From contig JAEWOQ010000450.1 of assembly GCA_023460875.1 (NCBI GenBank), positions 1 through 14,011 of the forward strand: DNA of 14,011 bases, in the 5' to 3' direction. This stretch comes from Pseudomonadota bacterium (lineage in GTDB: Bacteria; Myxococcota_A; Polyangia; Polyangiales; Polyangiaceae). Position 1 is the stretch's first letter; each line of letters begins with the position of its first letter. Below are positions 1 through 5,213 of the stretch, one piece after another. The position numbers and the translations under genes are program-made. The notes below the pieces were generated by a model, which was not told the origin of the DNA, did no database searches, and saw only the letters and a program-made list of their open reading frames with translations.

Positions 1-15
1 CCCCCCCCCCCCCCC
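1..15. repeat. C15 homopolymer at the left edge
   Basis: Fifteen consecutive C residues open the window, and the run may extend beyond it. On the minus strand this is poly-G, read as consecutive GGG glycine codons in the tadG-like frame. Elsewhere in the window glycine is encoded by a mixture of GGC, GGG and GGA, so a pure run is atypical. It could be a true homopolymer, or a poly-G read artefact at a contig end. Confidence 0.85.
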
Positions 16-780
16 ACTCACAACCCCCGACGCCGCCGCGGTCAACGCGCCGGCCGCGCTCCTCTGAGGCCCCGCGACAGGTCCAAGCCCCGCGCGCTCC
101 AGAGGCCACAGCACGAGCCCCGCGACCGTCTCCCCCGCACGCGCGCAGAGGACGTCGAAGCGATCCGGCTCCACCGGCAAGCGAGCTCCACCCGGCAGAG
201 CGACGCCGAACTGCGCGGGGGGATGATGGCGGCTCACCTCGATCACCGAGTCGATCGCCGCCGTCGGAGGCACGGTCCGCGCGATCATGCGCTGCGTGGC
301 GTGAAGGACGCGCAGCGTGCTCATGACCGGACCTCGCAGGCCCTGGTACGCCGCCTCGAACTTCCCGTGGGTCGCCTGGAGGGGCGCTACCGCCGCGAGG
401 GACGCCCCGAAGGTCGGGTGCGCCAGCGCGACGGACAGCCCGATCCCCACCCAGCACAGCCCTTGGACGACGCGACAGGCCACCAGCACGGCGACGAGGG
501 CGGCCATCACGAGGTTCACGAAGGCGATCGCGTTCATGCCTCGGGCATGGAGGATGGCCGCCGCGAAGGCGCTGGCGTCCGCGGCGTCCTGGAGCCCCTC
601 GCGCGTATGGATCGCCTCGGCGACCCCGACCACATAGTAGAGCATCGCCGCCAGGAACACGCCCAGGAAGACCCCCAAGAGCAAGATCGCCCCACGCTCG
701 TCTCGCCAGGCGTACGGTGTCCCTCCGCGCAGTGCGCAGGCCCTGCTCCAGGTCGAGCTTCGCCTCACCCTCATATCCAT
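1..780 (-). CDS. TadG-like pilus assembly protein, N-terminal part (cut by window edge)
   Basis: The frame is open on the minus strand from an ATG at 780 to the left edge, giving 260 residues with no stop. After a basic N-terminus comes DERGAILLLGVFLGVFLAAM, a Tad-type hydrophobic segment at about residues 32-60. It is followed by an amphipathic stretch (EGLQDAADASAFAAAILHAR) and a second hydrophobic stretch (about residues 80-120). This arrangement is seen in TadG-like (TadE/F/G superfamily) envelope proteins of Tad pilus loci. The family role is accessory: it anchors or stabilises the pilus machine in the envelope. The Glu at +5 needed for prepilin methylation is absent (AILLL), so it is probably not processed like a pilin. 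The start has no Shine-Dalgarno sequence, but it overlaps the stop of a 13-codon minigene. The gene lies 37 bp after tadE on the same strand. The last codons before the edge are a run of GGG (poly-Gly), which may be an artefact. TadG assignment is moderate; protein boundaries are unknown. Confidence 0.7.
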   Translation of the reverse strand, partial: MDMRVRRSSTWSRACALRGGTPYAWRDERGAILLLGVFLGVFLAAMLYYVVGVAEAIHTREGLQDAADASAFAAAILHARGMNAIAFVNLVMAALVAVLVACRVVQGLCWVGIGLSVALAHPTFGASLAAVAPLQATHGKFEAAYQGLRGPVMSTLRVLHATQRMIARTVPPTAAIDSVIEVSRHHPPAQFGVALPGGARLPVEPDRFDVLCARAGETVAGLVLWPLERAGLGPVAGPQRSAAGALTAAASGVVSGGGGG

Positions 781-821
781 CACATCGGTCGGCTGCGCCG
801 GTTCGTTGCTCGATACTTCAT
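780..821 (-). other. 13-codon minigene linking tadE and tadG-like starts
   Basis: The tadE stop overlaps an ATG in an ATGA motif (821-818). The frame opened there runs 13 codons (MKYRATNRRSRPM) and stops at a TGA whose last base is the A of the tadG-like ATG (TGATG). It could act as a relay for translational coupling across the 37-bp gap, where no Shine-Dalgarno sequence is visible. Such a short frame can also arise by chance. Confidence 0.3.
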
Positions 822-1630
822 GGCTCGCGGCTCGATGCCGTGGTCCGTTCATCGCGGGAGTAGTAGGCGGCGCCTTGATTCGGGAGGGTGGCCTCCGCCT
901 CGACGACCGCGAAGCGCGCCCCGCGGAGCAACCCAGACAGCCTTCGTCCCGGCTCGCCTGGGGGCGCGGCGCGACACATCAAGCGCGCGGCGACCGGTAC
1001 CGCGCAGCGCTGCAGGTACCTGACGTGCACGGTGACCTCCGCCCGCGGCCCGACCTGAGTCACCAGCTCCGACGAACCTGGCGCCGCCCTCAGGGTCACC
1101 ACGGTCGCCGCCGGACCGTAGGCGAGGATCCCGAGGGCGAGACGCGTCAGCCCGCCGCTCCCACGGCCTCCACCGATCGCGTCATACAGGCTCGTCTCGC
1201 CCCCGGAGACATAGGCGAGCGGCCCCGGCGCGAGGACGGCCAAGGGCGCGTAAACCGCCTCGGCGATGGCTCGCAGGCGCGCTCCCCCCGCGGTCGTCGA
1301 AGGCCTGGTCCCCGCTGGGAGGGCCTGCGCCAGCGCCGGCCCGAGACCCACCCGCGCGCCGCCGGCTCCACCGGCGACCAAGTCCCCTCGAGGTGCTCCT
1401 CCCATCTTCTGAGGATCCTCCTCGAGGAGCACGATCGCCGCGCGAGCTCCGCGGACCGCGGCGTGGCCGACCACCAGGCGCCCCACCGCCAACAAGGACA
1501 GCTGCACGGCGCACAGAAACAGGATCATGACGGGGACGAGGCACGTGATCACTTCGAGCGCCACGACGCCGCGCTCGAGCGACCGCGTCGAACGACGCCC
1601 TCCCGGACGAAGCGCCGCGCTCTCCCTCAC
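818..1630 (-). CDS. tadE: TadE-like pseudopilin
   Basis: This encodes 270 residues starting at the GTG at 1630. That GTG overlaps the cpaA stop in a GTGA motif and has a strong GGGGAGG Shine-Dalgarno sequence 6 bases upstream. The open frame continues far upstream but there lies antisense to nothing conserved and inside cpaA. Near residue 24 is a prepilin-type site, ERG^VVALEV, with Glu at +5, followed by a single hydrophobic helix (VITCLVPVMILFLCAVQLSL). The rest is a soluble, Gly/Ala-rich domain of about 220 residues. This is the signature of TadE/TadF minor pseudopilins, which the Tad prepilin peptidase cleaves and which are needed for Flp fibre assembly. The protein is longer than typical TadE (about 150-200 residues). 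It is translationally coupled to cpaA, and the tadG-like gene follows. TadE versus TadF cannot be separated by eye. Confidence 0.8.
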   Translation of the reverse strand: MRESAALRPGGRRSTRSLERGVVALEVITCLVPVMILFLCAVQLSLLAVGRLVVGHAAVRGARAAIVLLEEDPQKMGGAPRGDLVAGGAGGARVGLGPALAQALPAGTRPSTTAGGARLRAIAEAVYAPLAVLAPGPLAYVSGGETSLYDAIGGGRGSGGLTRLALGILAYGPAATVVTLRAAPGSSELVTQVGPRAEVTVHVRYLQRCAVPVAARLMCRAAPPGEPGRRLSGLLRGARFAVVEAEATLPNQGAAYYSRDERTTASSREP

Positions 1631-2187
1631 GTCCACCTCCCCGCGCCCTCGAGGGCCGCCGCCAGGAGCGTCCCCACCGCGATCGCCGGCCCCATCCGGA
1701 CTGGCGTCAGCGCGGCCTCGGTCCGCTGCGTCGATTCGCTCCGTTCGTCTCCGCGCGGCCGTCGCCCAACGACCGAGCGCCCGAGCGAGAGCTCCAGAGC
1801 CCCCGCGAGGACCTCGAGGAGCCGCCCTCGCCAGGTGGCGAGCACGAGGACGGCGAAGGCGAGGCACACGAAGGAGAGGAACTGCGCCTCGACGCCCACG
1901 ACAGGACCAAGCCAGGCGCCGAGGGCAGCGAACACCTTCACGTCCCCGCCCCCGATCCCCCGCCCTCGCGAGAGCGCGGAGAGCAGCACGGGCACCAGAC
2001 TCACGAGCAGGAGCCCCAGGGCGGCGGAGGCCACCCCGCTCCCTCCCTCGAGCGCCCCGCGGACCGCCAGCGCGGCGACCAGCGCCCCGACGGTGAGACG
2101 ATTGGGGATGCGCCCCGTCCGAGCGTCCCACACGCCGGCGACTACGCCGACCAATCCAGCGGCGACGAGAGACACCATGGAGTCCAC
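1627..2187 (-). CDS. cpaA: Prepilin peptidase CpaA/TadV (A24 family)
   Basis: This is a 186-residue integral membrane aspartic protease that should cleave the Flp and TadE leader peptides on the cytoplasmic side of the membrane. The two catalytic aspartates of the family are visible: Asp21 in the motif WDARTGRIPN and Asp82 in the GxGD motif GGGDVK. Several hydrophobic helices lie around and after them, up to about residue 130, and the final stretch (LTPVRMGPAIAVGTLLAAAL) is a last membrane segment. The size fits CpaA/TadV, which lacks the N-terminal methyltransferase domain of PilD. The charged insert at about residues 138-160 (RRPRGDERSE) is probably a cytoplasmic loop. The start may be the GTG at 2187 or the ATG at 2178; neither has a strong Shine-Dalgarno sequence. 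It lies 15 bp after the flp stop and overlaps tadE by 4 bp, so the three genes are probably cotranscribed. Confidence 0.9.
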   Translation of the reverse strand: MDSMVSLVAAGLVGVVAGVWDARTGRIPNRLTVGALVAALAVRGALEGGSGVASAALGLLLVSLVPVLLSALSRGRGIGGGDVKVFAALGAWLGPVVGVEAQFLSFVCLAFAVLVLATWRGRLLEVLAGALELSLGRSVVGRRPRGDERSESTQRTEAALTPVRMGPAIAVGTLLAAALEGAGRWT

Positions 2188-2202
2188 CAGCTCGAGGGCC
2201 CT

Positions 2203-2448
2203 TCACTCTCCCAGAGTCTGAAAGGTCGTATTGGCCTGGTTCACCTTGCCGATGAGGGTCTGGCCAAAGCTCTGCCAGACGCCGATCCCCACGACCGCGA
2301 TGAGGGCCAGGAGGATCACGTACTCGACGGTGGAGAGGCCCCGTTCGTCCCGCGCCACACGGAGAAACCAACGCGGGGGGCGCCGCGCGCGGGGCGTTCT
2401 GCCAGAAGACGAAGGGTGGTTGTCGGTCGTTTCATCGACGATTCGCAT
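2203..2448 (-). CDS. flp: Flp-type major pilin precursor
   Basis: This 81-residue prepilin carries the diagnostic class-III site ERG^LSTVEYVILLALIAVVG: cleavage after Gly37, Glu and Tyr at +5 and +6, then one hydrophobic helix. The mature pilin would be 44 residues, within the normal size for Flp. It is the likely major subunit of the Tad pilus: inserted in the inner membrane, cut by CpaA, and polymerised by CpaF/TadB/TadC. The ATG at 2448 is supported by AAAGGA 7 bases upstream. This start leaves an unusually long, Arg/Pro-rich leader of 37 residues; many Flp leaders are 10-25. A GTG at residue 31 would give a short leader but lacks a ribosome binding site. A sigma-54-like promoter at 2508-2522 and a GC hairpin at 2471-2485 lie directly upstream, pointing to separate, strong expression of the pilin. 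Confidence 0.92.
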   Translation of the reverse strand: MRIVDETTDNHPSSSGRTPRARRPPRWFLRVARDERGLSTVEYVILLALIAVVGIGVWQSFGQTLIGKVNQANTTFQTLGE

Positions 2449-2470
2449 GGGAACGTCCTTTCATGGTGAA

Positions 2471-2485
2471 GGGGCCAGCGGCCCC
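2471..2485 (-). promoter_or_regulatory. GC hairpin in the flp 5' leader
   Basis: GGGGCC-AGC-GGCCCC is a perfect 6-bp inverted repeat with a 3-base loop. If transcription starts near 2496, it occupies about +12 to +26 of the flp leader and ends about 10 bases before the Shine-Dalgarno sequence. It has no T tract, so it is unlikely to be a terminator. An mRNA-stabilising or translation-tuning hairpin is possible. In such GC-rich DNA, small stems are common. Confidence 0.4.
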
Positions 2486-2507
2486 GGTGTGCGGTCACTG
2501 CCGCGCG

Positions 2508-2522
2508 GCACTCTCGGTGCCA
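2508..2522 (-). promoter_or_regulatory. Candidate sigma-54 (-24/-12) promoter of flp
   Basis: On the minus strand the sequence reads TGGCAC, five bases, GTGC. It matches the sigma-54 consensus TGGCAC-N5-TTGC at 9 of 10 defined positions and has the essential GG-N10-GC spacing. The predicted start is about 2496, giving a 48-base leader before the flp ATG. It lies in the only sizeable gap of the minus-strand arm, immediately upstream of the main pilin gene. Sigma-54 control of pilin genes is known for type IVa pilA (for example in Myxococcus and Geobacter). Application to this Flp gene is inference; no upstream activator site was identified. Confidence 0.55.
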
Positions 2523-2575
2523 GCTTGGTCTTCGGTCGCGGTGAACCGTCGGTTGCGACATTTCCGCGGGCCCTC

Positions 2576-2588
2576 AGGCGCAGCGCCT
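2576..2588 (-). promoter_or_regulatory. Small hairpin directly after the short Flp-like gene
   Basis: AGGCG-CAG-CGCCT forms a 5-bp stem with a 3-base loop, beginning right after the stop codon of the short Flp-like gene on the minus strand. No T tract follows, so it is not a standard intrinsic terminator. It could slow or process the transcript between the two pilin genes. Evidence is only the inverted repeat and its position. Confidence 0.2.
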
Positions 2589-2756
2589 TCAAGGAAACGG
2601 CAGGGACAGCCAGAGCACCTGGACGCGGTAGAGCTCGAGCAGCGGGGCCCCACAGGCGACCACGGCCAGAGCGGCCCCCACCGCGAGCAACGTGAGCACC
2701 ACCACGTACTCGGCGAACACCCCGCCCCGCACGTCGCCGCTCAGCTCACGAATCAT
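2589..2756 (-). CDS. Short Flp-like second prepilin
   Basis: This encodes 55 residues from the ATG at 2756, which has GGGGAG about 9 bases upstream. The N-terminus reads MIRELSGDVRG^GVFAEYVVVL. With cleavage after Gly11 it places Glu at +5 and Tyr at +6, exactly as in Flp pilins, followed by a hydrophobic helix (VVVLTLLAVGAALAVVACGA). The mature protein would be 44 residues, the same as the neighbouring flp product, but it has a short leader, a cysteine at residue 34 in the helix, and a hydrophobic C-terminus (VLWLSLPFP). It is probably a second, perhaps minor, Flp subunit. The frame remains open upstream to 3107, but that part is Arg-rich with no family features, so the short form is preferred. 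It is the promoter-proximal gene of the minus arm and lies 140 bp ahead of flp. Confidence 0.72.
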   Translation of the reverse strand: MIRELSGDVRGGVFAEYVVVLTLLAVGAALAVVACGAPLLELYRVQVLWLSLPFP

Positions 2757-3121
2757 CCCGCGCGCTCCCCAGGCGCGGTTGGCGGCGCCCGATCGTCCCG
2801 CGGATCCCGGCGGATCCACCCGTGATCGCTTCGGAGGCCGCGAGGATTCGCGCCGGGCGCGAGGATGACGGCGAAGAACGTTTGCGGCGAGCCCGTCGCA
2901 GAAGGTCGGCATCACCCGCTCCTCGGCCAAGCCTCCCGCGCCGTTGCGCGTTTCCTTTCTGAAGCGCGACGCCGCCGTTCTCTTTGTGACGCTCCGCTGG
3001 TCGCTCCGGCCCCGCGCCCTCGAAGCGCGGGCTCCCCGTCTGCCAGAGCGACGCGGCGACTTTTCCAAGCAACCTCGCCCCCGCCCCGACCGACAGCAGG
3101 AGCACACCCCGACGGAGTCCC
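2757..3121. promoter_or_regulatory. Divergent intergenic region between the two Tad arms
   Basis: These 365 bp separate the minus-strand pilin arm from the plus-strand machinery operon, so they must contain promoters for both unless transcription enters from elsewhere. I found no convincing -35/-10 pair. There is a locally less GC-rich patch at about 2940-2990. On the minus strand a TGGCAG-N5-GAGC sequence (3031-3045) has sigma-54 GG-N10-GC spacing but poor -12 matches. No gene with recognisable features is seen here, although some frames are open because of the base composition. Confidence 0.45.
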
Positions 3122-3859
3122 GTGAACCGCAGAGTCATCGCCCTGTCCGCCGCTACCTTCCTCTTCGGGATCGCGCTCGTCCACCTCTACCTCGGTCGAC
3201 TCGAACGGGAGGTGTCGGGCGGAGCCCTCGTCGATCTGCTCATCGCCACCCGAGCTCTAGCGCCGGGTGAGTCCCTCGCGCTGGAGGATGTCACCGTCCG
3301 GCGAGTGCCCGAGGCGTACGTGGATAGGAGGTGCGTTCGCGCCGCCGAGCTCGACGCGATCGTGGGCCTCCCGCTCGGCGCCGCCGTAGGCGAAGGGGAG
3401 GGCATCGTGTGGAGCGACGTGACGGGTCCGACGTCCCGAGGTCGTCAGCTCTCGGGGCTGGTCGAGGCGGGCATGCGCGCCGTGACCGTCACCTCCAAGG
3501 TGAACCTGTTCGAGGGGCTGCTGCGCCCCGGAGATCGGGTGGACGTGCTCTTGACCATCGCGGAGGAGCACGGCCCCGAGACGTACCCCCTGCTGCAGAA
3601 CGTCCTCGTCCTGTCGGTGGGTGGCGACCTCGGGGGCGTCGACGGCGAACGCCCTCGGGGCGGAGGCTCTGTGAACCTGAGCGTCGATTTGGACGACGCC
3701 CGCGCGCTGACGCGCGCCGAACAAAAAGGCCCTCTGCGGCTCGTGCTCCGCAACCCGCGGGACACGGAGCTGCTCTCGCCACCACCCCGCCCCGCGTCGA
3801 CGCCCCGGCCAGCCCCCAGCCCTCGGCCCTCACGCAAGGAGATCGAACATGTCCGCTGA
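3122..3859 (+). CDS. cpaB: Flp pilus assembly protein CpaB/RcpC
   Basis: This encodes 245 residues from a GTG at 3122 with GGAG about 6 bases upstream. An N-terminal membrane helix (about residues 5-24) is followed by a SAF domain at about 37-100 (LIATRALAPGESLALEDVTVRR). An RcpC/CpaB-type region follows at about 113-215, including AGMRAVTVTSKVNLFEGLLRPGDRVDVLLT and LRLVLRNPRD near the end. The final 25 residues are Pro/Arg-rich. CpaB is an inner-membrane-anchored periplasmic protein of the Tad machine, thought to act with the secretin; its SAF domain may contact peptidoglycan or sugars. It is the first gene of the plus-strand operon and overlaps cpaC by 11 bp, the usual cpaB-cpaC order. The length is slightly below the family norm, but the domain set is intact. 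Confidence 0.92.
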   Translation: MNRRVIALSAATFLFGIALVHLYLGRLEREVSGGALVDLLIATRALAPGESLALEDVTVRRVPEAYVDRRCVRAAELDAIVGLPLGAAVGEGEGIVWSDVTGPTSRGRQLSGLVEAGMRAVTVTSKVNLFEGLLRPGDRVDVLLTIAEEHGPETYPLLQNVLVLSVGGDLGGVDGERPRGGGSVNLSVDLDDARALTRAEQKGPLRLVLRNPRDTELLSPPPRPASTPRPAPSPRPSRKEIEHVR

Positions 3860-5213
3860 AGCCGCCCGCAGGCTCCTGGCGCTCTCGAGACGCCTCCGAC
3901 GCCGCGGGGCCGCTCCCCGCCGGGACGCCGCTGCGCTCGCTGCCGCGCTCTGGCTCGCGGTGCTCCCGCTGTCTCCATCCGCTGCGCTTGCGCAGACCTG
4001 GGACGAGGAGCGCCGCCCTGGAGCGCAGCCACGGAGCAGCCCCGAGCGGATCCCGGTGAAGCTGCACCTCGACGTCGGCGATCAGAAGGTGCTCTCCGCC
4101 GAGGGCGTGAAGAGCTACTCCGAAGGGAAGCGGGGCGTCGTCGACGTCCGCCTCACCCGCGACGCCCAGCGCTTCGTGGTGGTCGGGCTGCACCCCGGCG
4201 TCACGAGCCTCCTGTTCCTGCTCACGGACGGCAGAGAGGAGCTCGTCCGCATCACCGTGAGCGATCCCTCCGATAGCGCTAGCGGAGACTCCAGCAGAGT
4301 CGCGGGCGGCGCCGTCGACGAGGAGCATGAGACGATCGTGGAGCGTCGCGAGAACGTGCGCCTCGACCTCTACTTCGTGCAGCTGGAGAAGGGCTCGACC
4401 CATCGGATCGGCGTCGATACACCGGACGGCATCGCAGCCGGGCTGCGCGTGGACGTCGATCTCACCCGCGGCGCCCTCCAGGGGGCCTCGGCGATCGTCG
4501 AAGACCAAGCGCTCCTGCGGCTCGATCTCGCGCAATCCGCGGGCTGGGCGAAGCTGCTACGCCACGCGTCGGTGGTCACCCAGAGCGGCGCCAAGGCCCG
4601 CTTCTCTGGAGGAGGCGAAGTCAACATCGCCGTGCAGGGTGCGCTCGCGACGGGGATCCACCGCATCGCCTTCGGCAGCAGCGTCGAGGTCCTGCCCCGC
4701 TACGACGCCCTGTCGGGCCGCATCGAAATCGAGCTCCGCGCGGACGTGTCAGACCTCAGCGACGCTCACGGCTCGGGGACCCCAGGGCGCACCGTCTCCG
4801 AGCTCACCTCCGTGGTGAACCTGCGGCTGGGGCAGGCGGTCGTCCTCGGGGGCCTCAGCGCCCGCAGCGAGGCGCAGTCGCGCTCCGGCTTACCCTGGCT
4901 CAGCCAGATCCCCGTACTCGGGATCCTGTTCGGCTCCGACCACGTCACCCGGCGGGAGACGGAGAACGTCGTCGTCATCGTGCCCACGGTCGTGGACGCC
5001 GTCGACGGGGACGTCCGCGTCTATCTCCGCGAGGCCCTCGCGAGCTACAAGGAGTACAGCGGCGCTCGAGAGGAGCTCGAGCGCTTCGAGACGCGCCGGC
5101 GGACCGCGATGGATCGCCGCGGCGTCCCCAGCGCGGGGCTCGGACCACCGCCCCGGACGGGCACGGAGCAGGGGGTCCGCCGACGCGGTGGGAGAGCGGA
5201 GGGCCGCCGATGA
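3849..5213 (+). CDS. cpaC: Tad pilus secretin CpaC/RcpA
   Basis: This is a 454-residue outer-membrane secretin. The ATG at 3849 has an ideal AAGGAG 7 bases upstream, lying inside the end of cpaB. A long basic signal peptide ends near residue 49 (SAALAQ). A pilus-secretin N-terminal domain covers about 68-137 (KLHLDVGDQKVLSAEGV; GVVDVRLTRDAQRFVVVGL). The secretin core spans about 165-385. It starts with VRLDLYFVQLE and includes the conserved LRLGQAVVLGGL (325-336), the lip segment GLPWLSQIPVLGILFGS (347-363) and the final strand NVVVIVPTVV. The tail (about 390-454) is charged and shared with few secretins. The protein should form the multimeric channel through which the Flp pilus exits. Its stop overlaps the next ATG in ATGA. 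No BON domain is obvious, unlike some RcpA proteins. Confidence 0.93.
   Translation: MSAEAARRLLALSRRLRRRGAAPRRDAAALAAALWLAVLPLSPSAALAQTWDEERRPGAQPRSSPERIPVKLHLDVGDQKVLSAEGVKSYSEGKRGVVDVRLTRDAQRFVVVGLHPGVTSLLFLLTDGREELVRITVSDPSDSASGDSSRVAGGAVDEEHETIVERRENVRLDLYFVQLEKGSTHRIGVDTPDGIAAGLRVDVDLTRGALQGASAIVEDQALLRLDLAQSAGWAKLLRHASVVTQSGAKARFSGGGEVNIAVQGALATGIHRIAFGSSVEVLPRYDALSGRIEIELRADVSDLSDAHGSGTPGRTVSELTSVVNLRLGQAVVLGGLSARSEAQSRSGLPWLSQIPVLGILFGSDHVTRRETENVVVIVPTVVDAVDGDVRVYLREALASYKEYSGAREELERFETRRRTAMDRRGVPSAGLGPPPRTGTEQGVRRRGGRAEGRR

Noticed and set aside
806..2221. Long open frame on the plus strand opposite cpaA and tadE
   Set aside because: It is Arg/Pro/Ser-rich without domain features and lies antisense to genes with clear catalytic and prepilin motifs; typical of GC-rich DNA.
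2432..2464. 10-codon upstream frame overlapping the flp start
   Set aside because: It has no ribosome binding site of its own, and its first codons are the flp Shine-Dalgarno sequence; most likely chance.
2544..2554. AACCGTCGGTT dyad upstream of the flp promoter as an activator site
   Set aside because: It is only 5-bp half-sites, at about -50, closer than usual for sigma-54 enhancers; no second copy seen.
3031..3045. TGGCAG-N5-GAGC on the minus strand as a second sigma-54 promoter for the short Flp-like gene
   Set aside because: It keeps GG-N10-GC spacing but matches only 2 of 4 bases in the -12 box and lies about 275 bp before the start codon; too weak to annotate.
2757..3107. N-terminal extension of the short Flp-like protein to about 172 residues
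   Set aside because: The extension is Arg/Ser-rich without family features, and the ATG at 2756 has its own ribosome binding site and gives a normal prepilin leader.
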